Shown: positions 37,914 to 46,642 of the stretch, one piece after another
Numbering within the stretch: position 1 is the stretch's first letter
Layout: each line of letters opens with the position of its first letter
From: Prolixibacteraceae bacterium
GTDB taxonomy: Bacteria; Bacteroidota; Bacteroidia; Bacteroidales; Prolixibacteraceae
Length of the DNA stretch: 64,000 nt
Direction of reading: 5' to 3'
NCBI GenBank assembly: GCA_019720755.1
Contig: CP081303.1
Coordinates: 4,026,501 to 4,090,500 of the forward strand
Made by a program: the position numbers and the translations under genes
Notes under the pieces: generated by a model
Database searches by the model: none
Told to the model about the DNA's origin: nothing
Seen by the model: only the letters and a program-made list of their open reading frames with translations

Positions 37914-38459
37914 ATGGATAAGAGGCAAAGAAATTTAGCAGTTGTTTCCCTATTTGTTGTAGTGGTTGCTTTACTTGGTGTAAAGTCAATTTTTAAAGAG
38001 TTTAATTTTGCTTCTGATCAAGTAGCCAAAGAGGTCATTCTTGCAGAGGTTAAGGTTGAAACTTCTAGTCCTTGGTCGGTTAAGACAGATAAGAAAGTTG
38101 AGAATTATGACAAAGAGAAGATTGTAACAGCACATCAAAAGAAAGAGTCAAAAATCATTAAAAGAGACTCTGTTCAAGAGCTTAAAATGTATTGTGTTTG
38201 TAATGCCAATGGATGTCATACATGTGAAGAGATTGAAGCAGCAACTAAAGAGATGTATGCGGATAATAGCGATATGAACATTAAGTTCACGACAATGGAT
38301 CTAAAAGATAGTGAAGCAAAAGATTTTGTCGAACAGATGAATATAAAAGATCAATCCGTGGTTTTGATCAAAGGATGGAGAAAGAAAAAGGTTAAATTAA
38401 GTGATTTTCAGAATGCTCACCTTGAGAGTGTTGTGAAAGAGACAGTCGATGGAATTTAA
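37914..38459 (+). CDS. Membrane-anchored ArsF-like thioredoxin-fold protein
   Basis: The 181-aa protein has one N-terminal transmembrane helix (about 9-26) and a variable lysine-rich linker. Its C-terminal domain (about 88-178) contains CVCNANGCHTCEEIE, with Cys94, Cys96, Cys101 and Cys104. The domain pattern, strand then Cys motif then long helix then NIKFTTMDLKD, resembles the ArsF-like thioredoxin-fold family, annotated as nitroreductase subunit or redox protein. The helix would place the domain in the periplasm. The usual partners (ars or dsb-type genes) are absent. Redox activity is inference. Confidence 0.55.
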   Translation: MDKRQRNLAVVSLFVVVVALLGVKSIFKEFNFASDQVAKEVILAEVKVETSSPWSVKTDKKVENYDKEKIVTAHQKKESKIIKRDSVQELKMYCVCNANGCHTCEEIEAATKEMYADNSDMNIKFTTMDLKDSEAKDFVEQMNIKDQSVVLIKGWRKKKVKLSDFQNAHLESVVKETVDGI

Positions 38460-38485
38460 CAATATAGCAATTTCGTTTTTATTAA

Positions 38486-38517
38486 AGGGAATCTCAATTA
38501 TGAGATTCCTTTTTTTG
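38486..38517. terminator. Bidirectional terminator
   Basis: GGAATCTCA (38488-38496) pairs with TGAGATTCC (38501-38509), flanked by A and T tracts, between the convergent ArsF-like and isomerase genes. Confidence 0.85.
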
Positions 38518-38525
38518 ATATTATC

Positions 38526-39842
38526 TTAATATTTAATAGCTACATGTTTTAATCTGATGTCTTTTAATGGTCTCCATTCTTCATCCACTGGTTCTTTCGC
38601 AATTTTATCTACGACATCCATCCCTTTAATAACCCTTCCAAAGATAGTATACTCTCCGTCAAGAGTTGGTGCTCCTCCAATAGTTCGATATACTTCTCTC
38701 TGTTTTTTTGTGAATTTGTAGTGGTTCTCTTTTTCGATATTGTCTAAGCCGCTATTGGTGTATCTGCGACCTTGAACAATATAGAATTGTCCCCCATCAG
38801 ACCTTTTGTCTGTGTTGACATCATTGGGAAGTCTAGGGGATCCAACCATTCCACGTTGATGAAAATATTTTGGATTAATAAAAGCAGGTAAAGTATATCC
38901 TGGTCCTTTCCAACCAACTAAATCTCCTTTTACTGCTTCTCTAGAATCTGCTGCTCCACTTTGAATCACGAAGCTTTCAATGACTCTATGAAAAAGCAGT
39001 TGGTTGTAGAATCCTTCTTTAATTAGTTTCACAAAATTGTCCCGATATTGAGGCATATTATTAAAGAGTTTTATATGAATATCCCCATAGGTTGTTGATA
39101 GTATAACCTCTTTGATGCCAGCATTTCTTTTTTGTTCTACATTAGACGTTTCTCTCAAAGAAGATAAGCTTTTGGACTTACTTTTTTGAGATAGTAGCTT
39201 TTGGATTAAATATGCAGGCAAAGCATAACTTGTTTTTTCAAAATCTACAATCATTTGTAGTCCCATTCCTATCACTTTATTTTGAGGATCTAGGACAGGC
39301 ATCCCTTTCATGTATTTCTGTATTTTATTGCTTACTCGATAGTATGGAGTGCCACTAACAGTGTCGCAACTAAAGAATTTACCTTTGGATACGATTAATA
39401 ATTTTCCTCTCTTCTTCTTCATTATTAAAGTAGAGATGCTGTTTTTAGGTTTTTCCATCTGAAGTTGAAATGGAGTTCTTGTTATCGAATCTGTTTTCAA
39501 GATAATGATATCATTGACACGGTCTACAGCAATGTAACGGTCTACGGAATATGTTTTATTTTTCCCCCATGGTTTAATAGAAGCTTTTGTTGCCCTTGCA
39601 AACATACGATATGGGCAGACTAGAGTTGTTGGAGAGATCATAAAACCATATCCAGTCTCTAATTTTCGTTTTCCATCGTAAGTTGTAATATCCACACAAG
39701 AGCTATAGAATTTTGCTCTATTGTTGGATTGAGTTTTAGTCTTTTTTTTAAGCGTTGTTTTTTGTGGTTCTTTGTTTGATGTACACTGTAAAAGAAGTAA
39801 TGAGAAAAAAACTAAGGAGACTTTTTTTAGGAATTGATTCAT
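38526..39842 (-). CDS. Trypsin-like pseudoprotease fused to a cyclophilin
   Basis: The 438-aa protein has a lipoprotein signal (SLLLLQCTSN, Cys20). Residues about 45-215 follow the trypsin/HtrA-like layout (GYGFMISPTTLVCPYRM, VNDIIILK, KGMPVLDPQNKVIGMG). The catalytic His position is Arg79 and the Ser position is Lys179; only Asp111 remains, so the domain cannot be a serine protease. Residues about 243-438 are a cyclophilin with LLFHRVIESFVIQSG and GGQFYIVQG largely intact, so prolyl isomerase activity is plausible. It is last in a three-cyclophilin operon, 10 bases after the preceding gene. The dead protease probably serves as a peptide-binding module. Confidence 0.8.
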   Translation of the reverse strand: MNQFLKKVSLVFFSLLLLQCTSNKEPQKTTLKKKTKTQSNNRAKFYSSCVDITTYDGKRKLETGYGFMISPTTLVCPYRMFARATKASIKPWGKNKTYSVDRYIAVDRVNDIIILKTDSITRTPFQLQMEKPKNSISTLIMKKKRGKLLIVSKGKFFSCDTVSGTPYYRVSNKIQKYMKGMPVLDPQNKVIGMGLQMIVDFEKTSYALPAYLIQKLLSQKSKSKSLSSLRETSNVEQKRNAGIKEVILSTTYGDIHIKLFNNMPQYRDNFVKLIKEGFYNQLLFHRVIESFVIQSGAADSREAVKGDLVGWKGPGYTLPAFINPKYFHQRGMVGSPRLPNDVNTDKRSDGGQFYIVQGRRYTNSGLDNIEKENHYKFTKKQREVYRTIGGAPTLDGEYTIFGRVIKGMDVVDKIAKEPVDEEWRPLKDIRLKHVAIKY

Positions 39843-39852
39843 ATGATTAAAT

Positions 39853-40674
39853 TTAATCTATTACAATAAGTTTTAAGTTGATATCTTTCCAGGGCCTATC
39901 GAATTTATCACATTTCACACGACTTATTCTATCGATTACACTCCATCCTTTAATGACTTCTCCAAAAATGGTATACTCTCCATCAATCGGAGGATATCCA
40001 CCAATTGTTGTATATTCTTTTCGTTGTTCGTCTGAAAAGTCAAGTCTACGGTAATCTAGTTTATATTCCGTATTAATCTGCTCTTTAATTTTGCGAATCA
40101 AAGCATTATATTCTTTTATCTTGCCTCCTTGTTTTAAAGCTTTAGCCTCTTGTTTCGACTTCTCATTCCAGTATCGCTTTTTGATCGTTTTTTTGATTGG
40201 TATGTTTCTAGCTAGTTCCAAGGTGTCCAACTCTCCTTCTCGATATTTTCTCCCTTGAATGATAAAGAATTGGGATATATCACTTTGTTTAAAAGGATTT
40301 TCAGAGTTCGGTTGTCTAGGGGCACATAGTGCTCCTTTTTTTGCGAAATGATTTTTTCTTATTTCATCATCAACAGTGAAGTCGGGATTCCCATAGCCTA
40401 TTCGAGTACTATGAGATGCTCCTTGGTATCCTTTTGCTCCAGCTTGGATCATAAAATTATTAATAACGCGATAGAACATCGATTCATCGTAATAGCTCTT
40501 TTTAGTCTCTTTAAGAAACTTATCTCTGTGTTTGGGAGTATCGTTGTAGAGTTCAACGATAATGTCTCCCATTGAGGTTGAAATCTTTACATGGTGCTTT
40601 TTTTGATCTTGTCCATATAAAGAGTGATTCCAGAGTATTAGAATAAAGCAAATTAAGAGATTATATTTATTCAT
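39853..40674 (-). CDS. Periplasmic cyclophilin-type peptidyl-prolyl isomerase
   Basis: The 273-aa protein has a signal peptide ending near SLYGQ. The cyclophilin motifs are MFYRVINNFMIQAG and ISQFFIIQG, with the active-site Arg in YRV conserved. A charged helical insertion of about 60 residues (KTIKKRYWNEKSKQEAKALK to the LDFSDEQRKEYTTIGG segment) splits the fold, as is usual in Bacteroidota cyclophilins. It catalyses proline cis-trans isomerisation during envelope protein folding. It is the middle gene of an operon with two other cyclophilins. Confidence 0.9.
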   Translation of the reverse strand: MNKYNLLICFILILWNHSLYGQDQKKHHVKISTSMGDIIVELYNDTPKHRDKFLKETKKSYYDESMFYRVINNFMIQAGAKGYQGASHSTRIGYGNPDFTVDDEIRKNHFAKKGALCAPRQPNSENPFKQSDISQFFIIQGRKYREGELDTLELARNIPIKKTIKKRYWNEKSKQEAKALKQGGKIKEYNALIRKIKEQINTEYKLDYRRLDFSDEQRKEYTTIGGYPPIDGEYTIFGEVIKGWSVIDRISRVKCDKFDRPWKDINLKLIVID

Positions 40675-40692
40675 AAGTTTCTTCTTTATGGT

Positions 40693-41529
40693 TTAGTCAA
40701 TTAATTCGATATTCATCACAACATCTTCTATTGGACGATCTCTTTCTCCTGTTTTTACTGAGGCAATAGAATCGATCACATTTAATCCTTCAATCACCTC
40801 ACCGAATACTGAATATTTACCATCTAAATGAGGAGTACCACCTATTTTCTTATAAACTTTACGATGCTCTTCGGGGATCGTAATCCTTGATTTCATAGCA
40901 ATACTATCGGCTTGAAGTCTTAGTCTATTTCTGAGCTGTTCTACTTTTTCGTAGAGCATATTTTGTTGATAAAAGGTAAAAGAGTCTCTAAGGCCCCATT
41001 GATTTTCGTTAAAAATTCTTTGTGTCTCTTTTAGGAATTGCGTGTCTTCAAGAGAGTCAAGCTCTTCCTCTGTAAATCTTTTACCTTGAACAATATAAAA
41101 TTGAGAACCAGAAGATGCTCTTTGAGGATTTGACCTGTCCCCCTCTCTTGCCGCAGCAATAACTCCTTTTTTATGAAATAGGCCTTCTACTATTTCTGCA
41201 TCAATATCATAACCTGGTCCCCCATTTCCTAGTTTCAATTCTTTTTCTGCTCCACGAGAATCAGGGTCTCCCCCTTGAATCATAAATTCATTAATTACCC
41301 GATGAAAAAGGAGTCCATCATAGTATTTACGTTTGGTGAGTTTTATGAAATTGTCACGGTGCTTAGGCGTTTCATTGTAAAGCTCTACTACCATATCACC
41401 ATAAATAGTTTTTATTCTGACATGGTGTTTTTTTTCATTATTGATACATCCCGCTAAGGTTACTGATAGTAGAATGATAAAAAGAAATGTTTTTATTCTT
41501 GTATTCCAAACAATAGTTGTTTTTCTCAT
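40693..41529 (-). CDS. Cyclophilin-type peptidyl-prolyl isomerase, lipoprotein
   Basis: The protein is about 278 aa from the ATG at 41529; the frame extends to a TTG three codons upstream. The lipoprotein signal is LSVTLAGCINN. Active-site motifs are canonical: LLFHRVINEFMIQGGDPDS and GSQFYIVQG. A helical insertion of about 60 residues lies between the two halves. It is the first gene of the three-cyclophilin operon, 18 bases before the next gene. A TATTTTTG -7 box lies at 41571-41578 on its strand. Confidence 0.92.
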   Translation of the reverse strand: MRKTTIVWNTRIKTFLFIILLSVTLAGCINNEKKHHVRIKTIYGDMVVELYNETPKHRDNFIKLTKRKYYDGLLFHRVINEFMIQGGDPDSRGAEKELKLGNGGPGYDIDAEIVEGLFHKKGVIAAAREGDRSNPQRASSGSQFYIVQGKRFTEEELDSLEDTQFLKETQRIFNENQWGLRDSFTFYQQNMLYEKVEQLRNRLRLQADSIAMKSRITIPEEHRKVYKKIGGTPHLDGKYSVFGEVIEGLNVIDSIASVKTGERDRPIEDVVMNIELID

Positions 41530-41570
41530 TGCTTCCAAATAGTTTAATAGATTGGATTTGTTTATAGTAG

Positions 41571-41578
41571 CAAAAATA
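41571..41578 (-). promoter_or_regulatory. -7 promoter element of the cyclophilin operon
   Basis: The minus strand reads TATTTTTG, 41 bases before the ATG at 41529. No TTTG lies at the expected -33 distance. Confidence 0.45.
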
Positions 41579-41652
41579 CAAATTCTTTGTTCATTTTTCT
41601 GTAACCTATAATTTAGGTAATTTTACTATGGTTATTATTAACATACAATAGA

Positions 41653-42345
41653 ATGAAAAGGATAGCAGTATTGACGGGTGCCGGAATGAGTGCAGAGAGT
41701 GGACTGAAGACTTTTAGAGATAGTGGTGGTCTTTGGGAAAACTACGATGTAATGGAGGTTGCTAGTATTGAAGGTTGGGAACGAAATCCTGCTTTGATGC
41801 AGCGTTTTTATAATGAAAGAAGGCATCAACTTTGGGATGTAAGGCCGAATAAAGGCCATGTTGGTTTGGTCGATTTAGAAAGTAAATTTCATGTAGATAT
41901 CGTGACTCAGAATGTTGATAATTTGCATGAAGTAGCAGGGAGTCGTCATGTTTTACATCTTCATGGAGAGCTAACGAAAGTTCGAAGTTCTATTGATTCT
42001 CAACTTATCTATGAATTAGGACCGAATGATAAAGATGTAATGATGGGAGATCTTTGCGATAAAGGTTCTCAGCTACGCCCTCATATTGTATGGTTTGGAG
42101 AGGCAGTCCCAATGCTAGATAAAGCAATAGAGATTGTTTCTAAAGCAGATATTGTTTTGGTTATTGGTACTTCATTGAGTGTTTATCCTGCAGCGAGTTT
42201 AATACATTATGCATCTGCCAATACTTCTCTTTATCTTATTGATCCCAATAAACCTGATAATTTGCCTAATCGGGTGATATATATTAAGGCTAGTGCATCA
42301 GAAGGAGTGTCTATTTTTAATAGTGAGATTATGTCACGTAAGTAG
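41653..42345 (+). CDS. cobB: Sirtuin NAD-dependent protein deacylase lacking zinc cysteines
   Basis: The 230-aa protein has the Sir2 motifs GAGMSAESGLKTFRD, TQNVDNLHE and catalytic His in LHLHGEL, then VIGTSLSVYPAA. FYNERRHQ has the Tyr and Arg that in class III sirtuins (E. coli CobB, SIRT5) bind succinyl or malonyl groups, so desuccinylation or demalonylation is likely. The zinc site is missing: only one cysteine remains in the region where four are usual. It is cytoplasmic and convergent with comF. Confidence 0.9.
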   Translation: MKRIAVLTGAGMSAESGLKTFRDSGGLWENYDVMEVASIEGWERNPALMQRFYNERRHQLWDVRPNKGHVGLVDLESKFHVDIVTQNVDNLHEVAGSRHVLHLHGELTKVRSSIDSQLIYELGPNDKDVMMGDLCDKGSQLRPHIVWFGEAVPMLDKAIEIVSKADIVLVIGTSLSVYPAASLIHYASANTSLYLIDPNKPDNLPNRVIYIKASASEGVSIFNSEIMSRK

Positions 42346-42348
42346 GTT

Positions 42349-42374
42349 AAAGTATCTTTTTTTTAAGATACTTT
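42349..42374. terminator. Bidirectional terminator between sirtuin and comF
   Basis: AAAGTATCTT (42349-42358) pairs with AAGATACTTT (42365-42374) around a T6 loop. It overlaps the comF stop codon. Confidence 0.6.
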
Positions 42375-43095
42375 ATGCTGTGCATATAGTAGCAACCCCT
42401 ATTACCACACCTTTGATTGGGTGCATCTCTTCTATTAGACTTAGAATAGTTGCTCCTGTTGTACAGACATCATCCACAAGGAGTATTCGATTATTTTGGA
42501 TTATTTCAGGTTTTGTTATCAAGAATGCTCCTTTCATATTCTCTTTTCTTTTCTCTGTATTTAGTTTTGTCTGTGTGCTGGTTCTTTTTTTCCTTACAAT
42601 TGCATTTTCGACTATCGGAATTCCTAATATTTCAGCAATTCCTTTAGCAATATAATGCGATTGATTGTATCCTCTCTCCCACTTTTTCGTAAAATGTAAT
42701 GGTACTGGAATAAGAATATCCCATACATTATTAGTCCATGTTCGTTTAATTTTTTCTCCTAATATCGTACCAAGATATATTCCAATATCTCTTCTGTTAT
42801 GGTATTTGAGAGCTTTTATTAAAAGTTTAAAATGCTGCTGATTGTGATAGGAAGTCAGACTATAGTAATGGCTTATTAACATCGTTTGGGTTAACTCTGT
42901 TGATTTCGTCTCTAAGCTTATACAGTTGAGCCATTTTGTTTTCATCCAACACGCTCTACACAATCCAATATCATGAAAAATTTGTTTATTACATGAAAGG
43001 CAAAATTGGGGGGTAATAAGATGTTTTAAGTAAAAAAAACTATCGTAGAGTGGATTCTTTTTTCTCTTTCTAGATGCTTGTGGGTTCATTAACAT
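42373..43095 (-). CDS. comF: ComF family amidophosphoribosyltransferase-like protein
   Basis: The 240-aa protein has an N-terminal zinc-ribbon (CLSCNKQIFHDIGLCRAC) and a type I phosphoribosyltransferase domain with the PRPP-binding motif ILLVDDVCTTGAT. The order is standard for ComF/GntX. In competent bacteria ComF takes part in DNA uptake; in Bacteroidota the role is untested. A Lys/Arg-rich N-terminus precedes the zinc-ribbon, and an in-frame ATG two codons later is an alternative start. Confidence 0.9.
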   Translation of the reverse strand: MLMNPQASRKRKKNPLYDSFFYLKHLITPQFCLSCNKQIFHDIGLCRACWMKTKWLNCISLETKSTELTQTMLISHYYSLTSYHNQQHFKLLIKALKYHNRRDIGIYLGTILGEKIKRTWTNNVWDILIPVPLHFTKKWERGYNQSHYIAKGIAEILGIPIVENAIVRKKRTSTQTKLNTEKRKENMKGAFLITKPEIIQNNRILLVDDVCTTGATILSLIEEMHPIKGVVIGVATICTA

Positions 43096-43270
43096 CGTAT
43101 CTTATTTTAAAGATATAACTATTCTGTTACAGATAAAGTTCGGAATACTCTATTTTTTTGTTAAATTAGCAGAGATGCAAATAGTCAAATATTATTTGTA
43201 GTATAGTTTTTGAAAGAGGTTGTGAAATACCATTTTCCCATTTTCCTTGACACACCTTTTTTAGGAATAT

Positions 43271-43304
43271 AAAAAGAAGTTACCCTCAGGGTAACTTCTT
43301 TTTG
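43271..43304. terminator. Strong orphan terminator-like hairpin
   Basis: A perfect 15-bp inverted repeat (43271-43285 with 43289-43303) with a TCA loop has A and T flanks of the bidirectional terminator type. It lies between two genes that diverge from it, so no annotated gene ends here. Confidence 0.85.
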
Positions 43305-43388
43305 TGTTTTTAAGTTAATTTATTATGCTTAGTCTAGAGAGTTGTTGTATCTTAGTAGTAACTATATATATTTATATTCCAGTTAACT

Positions 43389-45566
43389 ATGACACACAAT
43401 TTACTTTTTAATTCTTCTATTCTACAAAGATTAGGACTTCGATTTATATCGTTTATTCTTTTTTTAGGGCTTTTCTCTAGTTGTAAAAATATTCCACAGA
43501 AAACTTTTACAAAGGAGGAAGTTGCAATGCATTTTGTTCCTCAAGTAAATCAACTAACTGTCTTAAAAGAGAAATCGGTTGTTCTAAGTAGGCTAAAGTC
43601 TATCGGATGTGATTCATCATTGGAGCCTATTGCACTTATTTTAAAGGATAGAATCTCTAATATCCAAAACACTGAACTGGATGTTGTTTTAGATAAAGAA
43701 AGAGATATAACACTTCATTTAGATAGTACTCTTTCTCCATCTTCTTATCAACTAAATATTCATGATGGAAGAGTGGTTGTACATGGTGGAGACATTGCTG
43801 GTGTCTATTATGGAGTACAGACTTTTTTACAACTTCTCCCTTCAGATATATATAAGAGTTCGAATAAGGAGGTGCAAGAATCGACCATTCTATTGCCTGC
43901 TGTAACGATTAATGATTCTCCTCATTTTGCTTATCGTGGAATGATGTTGGATGTAAGTCGACATTTCATGCCTTTTGATATACTACTTCAATATGTAGAT
44001 GTGATGTCCCAACATAAATTAAATATACTACACCTGCATTTAGCCGACAGTCAAGGATGGCGTATTGAGATCAAATCGCATCCAGAGTTAGTCGAAATAG
44101 GATCCGTAAGAGGAATTTCAGAAAAGATCCCCGCTTTTAGACATAAAAGATCTCTTTCAACACAACCAACAGATGCTGATCCTTATGGTCCGTTTTATTA
44201 TACACAGGCTCAAATAAAGACGTTAATTCAATATGCAAAAGTAAGAGGTGTTGAAATCATTCCAGAGATTGATGTGCCAGGTCATAGTCGAGCATTAAAT
44301 GCTTCATTGGGAATGGGATGTGGCAAAAATAAGCATACAGGAGATGTTGTATGTGCTTCGAATGAAGATAATTACAAAGTGTTAGATGATATATTTACAG
44401 AGGTTGCAGCACTTTTCCCATCTAAATATATCCATTTTGGTGGGGATGAAGTAAACTTTAAACAGTGGAAACGATGCACTAAATGCCAGAAGTTTATGAA
44501 GCAGCATCAAATAAAGAGTGAACATGCGCTTCAGAACTATTTTGTTCATCGAATTACAGAGATGATTCAAAGCAAAGGAAAACATCCAATTGGATGGAAC
44601 GAAATTTTAGGAGGAGGAGAACTTCCTGAAGGAACGATGGTTATGTCTTGGATTGGAGTGAAGCCAGGAATAGAAGCAGCTAAAAGAGGGATTGATGTAA
44701 TCATGGCACCTGGCCCTTATTGTTATTTTGATATGAAAGAGGCAAACAATAAGAATGAGCCTGGACATTTTTGGGCAGGTATCGTCACTTTAAATGATGT
44801 GTATCATTATGATCCTTTGTGGGATATTCCTAAAGAGTACCAAAAGCATATAAAAGGGCTTTCTGGAGCATTGTGGAGTGAGTTTGTTTCACCAGAAGAA
44901 AAACAGTTTTGGTATAAGAGCTTTCCTCGTTTATGCGCACTTTCAGAAGTTGGTTGGACAAATGCTGAAAACAAGAATTATGAAGATTTTATGGATCGTT
45001 TAGGATTGTATCACCTCGATCGATTAGATGCACAGGGGGTAAAATATAGAATACCTAGAGCACAAGCATACTTTCATGGAAAAGATTCTGTGGTGATTGA
45101 GATGCCTTATCATCAAGCAAACGTAAAATATACCTTAGACGGTTCATCTCCTACTATTCATGGTCTTGAGTATAAACATGCCTTTGGCTTAAAAGTTGGA
45201 GATAAACTTGAGTATACCACTTACAGTCCTTCAGGCAGGGCATGTATGTACTCTAGCAAAAAAGTGAGTTATGCGCCTTTATCTAGTTTTACGTATGAAG
45301 ATACAGAAGTGACTTGCGTAAAGAATGAATTAGAAAAAAATAGTCATTATGAAATTCAAGTTCGACTGGAGAGAGGAGAGTCAAATAGGGTTACATTTGT
45401 TGATTTGAATTCGAATAATCAAAATATCGCTCCTTTTGATCTCAAGCCAAGACGTACTAAGACAATCAATGTCCAGACTGATAATCTTGGGTCCTTAAAA
45501 TTTAAACTCCAATTTAGTACGCCATTAAGAGGGCGTGGTGATATATATATGAAGAAACATAAGTAA
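43389..45566 (+). CDS. GH20 beta-N-acetylhexosaminidase, lipoprotein
   Basis: The 725-aa protein has a lipoprotein signal after an N-terminal extension (FLGLFSSCKN, Cys32). A GH20b domain (about 45-175) precedes a (beta/alpha)8 barrel with the catalytic pair Asp353-Glu354 in HFGGDEVNF. This pair acts with the substrate acetamido group. The tail has a chitobiase-type module (VKYTLDGSSPTIHGLEYKHAF) and a further beta-domain. It removes terminal GlcNAc or GalNAc from glycans, probably at the outer membrane or in the periplasm. It stands alone, ending in a terminator shared with ispD. Confidence 0.93.
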   Translation: MTHNLLFNSSILQRLGLRFISFILFLGLFSSCKNIPQKTFTKEEVAMHFVPQVNQLTVLKEKSVVLSRLKSIGCDSSLEPIALILKDRISNIQNTELDVVLDKERDITLHLDSTLSPSSYQLNIHDGRVVVHGGDIAGVYYGVQTFLQLLPSDIYKSSNKEVQESTILLPAVTINDSPHFAYRGMMLDVSRHFMPFDILLQYVDVMSQHKLNILHLHLADSQGWRIEIKSHPELVEIGSVRGISEKIPAFRHKRSLSTQPTDADPYGPFYYTQAQIKTLIQYAKVRGVEIIPEIDVPGHSRALNASLGMGCGKNKHTGDVVCASNEDNYKVLDDIFTEVAALFPSKYIHFGGDEVNFKQWKRCTKCQKFMKQHQIKSEHALQNYFVHRITEMIQSKGKHPIGWNEILGGGELPEGTMVMSWIGVKPGIEAAKRGIDVIMAPGPYCYFDMKEANNKNEPGHFWAGIVTLNDVYHYDPLWDIPKEYQKHIKGLSGALWSEFVSPEEKQFWYKSFPRLCALSEVGWTNAENKNYEDFMDRLGLYHLDRLDAQGVKYRIPRAQAYFHGKDSVVIEMPYHQANVKYTLDGSSPTIHGLEYKHAFGLKVGDKLEYTTYSPSGRACMYSSKKVSYAPLSSFTYEDTEVTCVKNELEKNSHYEIQVRLERGESNRVTFVDLNSNNQNIAPFDLKPRRTKTINVQTDNLGSLKFKLQFSTPLRGRGDIYMKKHK

Positions 45567-45587
45567 ACACAACGTATATTTAAAATG

Positions 45588-45635
45588 ACAACGCTCTAAA
45601 ACTTTACACTCTCTGTTTATAGAGCGTTGTTTTTA
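45588..45635. terminator. Terminator between GH20 and ispD
   Basis: ACAACGCTCTA (45588-45598) pairs with TAGAGCGTTGT (45620-45630) across a 21-nt loop, followed by T-rich sequence. Confidence 0.75.
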
Positions 45636-45640
45636 AGAAT

Positions 45641-46303
45641 CTATTTTAGAAATGGTTCTATCCATTTTAAATCTTCCTTAGTTGTTACTTTTATGTTTTC
45701 TCTATTTCCTGGCACAAGGGAAATTTTATGACCATTTTGTTCTACGACCGAAGCATCGTCAGTAAAGAGAGGAGAATAGTCTTGTTGATAAGCAGACCAA
45801 ATAACCTCCCATAGGAAAGTCTGAGGAGTTTGGACTAGTCTATATTTTGATCTGTCGACAGCATTTGATGTTGTGTTTTTTATTTCTCTGATAGAGTCTA
45901 CTAGTTCAACAACTGGAATAACTGCCCCATTATCTTCCACATGATTAAAACAGTTATTTAAGGTATTGTGAGACACGCAAGGTCTTACTCCATCATGTAT
46001 TGCAATGACACCTTTCTTTGTTACAACATTTAGTCCATTAAGAACAGAGTGGAAACGGGTTTCCCCTCCTTCTGCTACAATATGGGGTATGGATAAATAA
46101 TTTTCTATACAATAATCCTTCCATCTACTAATTTGATCTTTTGGGAGAACAATAATCATTTCTATTTGATCATCAAAGCTATAGAACTTCTTGATTGTGT
46201 GTTCAAGAATTGATCTCTCTTTAATACGCAGAAATTGTTTGGGGATCTCTGCCCCCATTCTTGTCCCAGACCCTCCTGCTACGATTATTACCGTTCTTTC
46301 CAT
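45641..46303 (-). CDS. ispD: 2-C-methyl-D-erythritol 4-phosphate cytidylyltransferase
   Basis: The 220-aa enzyme carries the nucleotidyltransferase start VAGGSGTRMGAEIPKQFL and VIAIHDGVRPCVS. The C-terminal FTDDASVVEQNGHKISLVPGNRENIKVTTKEDL is also typical. It couples MEP to CTP in the non-mevalonate isoprenoid pathway. Full length, cytoplasmic. No other MEP genes are in the window. Confidence 0.96.
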   Translation of the reverse strand: MERTVIIVAGGSGTRMGAEIPKQFLRIKERSILEHTIKKFYSFDDQIEMIIVLPKDQISRWKDYCIENYLSIPHIVAEGGETRFHSVLNGLNVVTKKGVIAIHDGVRPCVSHNTLNNCFNHVEDNGAVIPVVELVDSIREIKNTTSNAVDRSKYRLVQTPQTFLWEVIWSAYQQDYSPLFTDDASVVEQNGHKISLVPGNRENIKVTTKEDLKWIEPFLK

Positions 46304-46642
46304 TTTATATTATTCCTTAAAGTGATTTTAACAAATATATCAGATATATGTTGTAGAGTATGAAATTGGTGCAGATATTTTGTTGGAATTAAGATTTCAA
46401 GTTTTATTAACTCATTTTGTGTTATATGAGCAAAAAAAGGGGGATATGGATCTTCTTATTCGTAAAATTAACATTGTGGTTACATTATTCAAGGGGGTGT
46501 TTCCAAAAATAAAACACAGTGTTACCAAATTATTAACGATGAGGAATCTCATGATATAATCATAATCATAGCTTGCTGTAATTTTTACTTTTGCAGCGTT
46601 TCTAATCCATATTTAATTTAATAAAAGCTTAAACAAAAAACA
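46304..46642. other. Intergenic upstream of the DUF5020 gene
   Basis: Contains a TACTTTTG -7 box at 46586-46593, about 50 bases before the ATG. No purine-riboswitch pattern is visible although a purine-type permease lies downstream. Otherwise nothing. Confidence 0.5.

Noticed and set aside
46304-46642. Purine riboswitch before the DUF5020/permease pair
   Set aside because: I looked for the conserved three-way junction sequences and did not find them.
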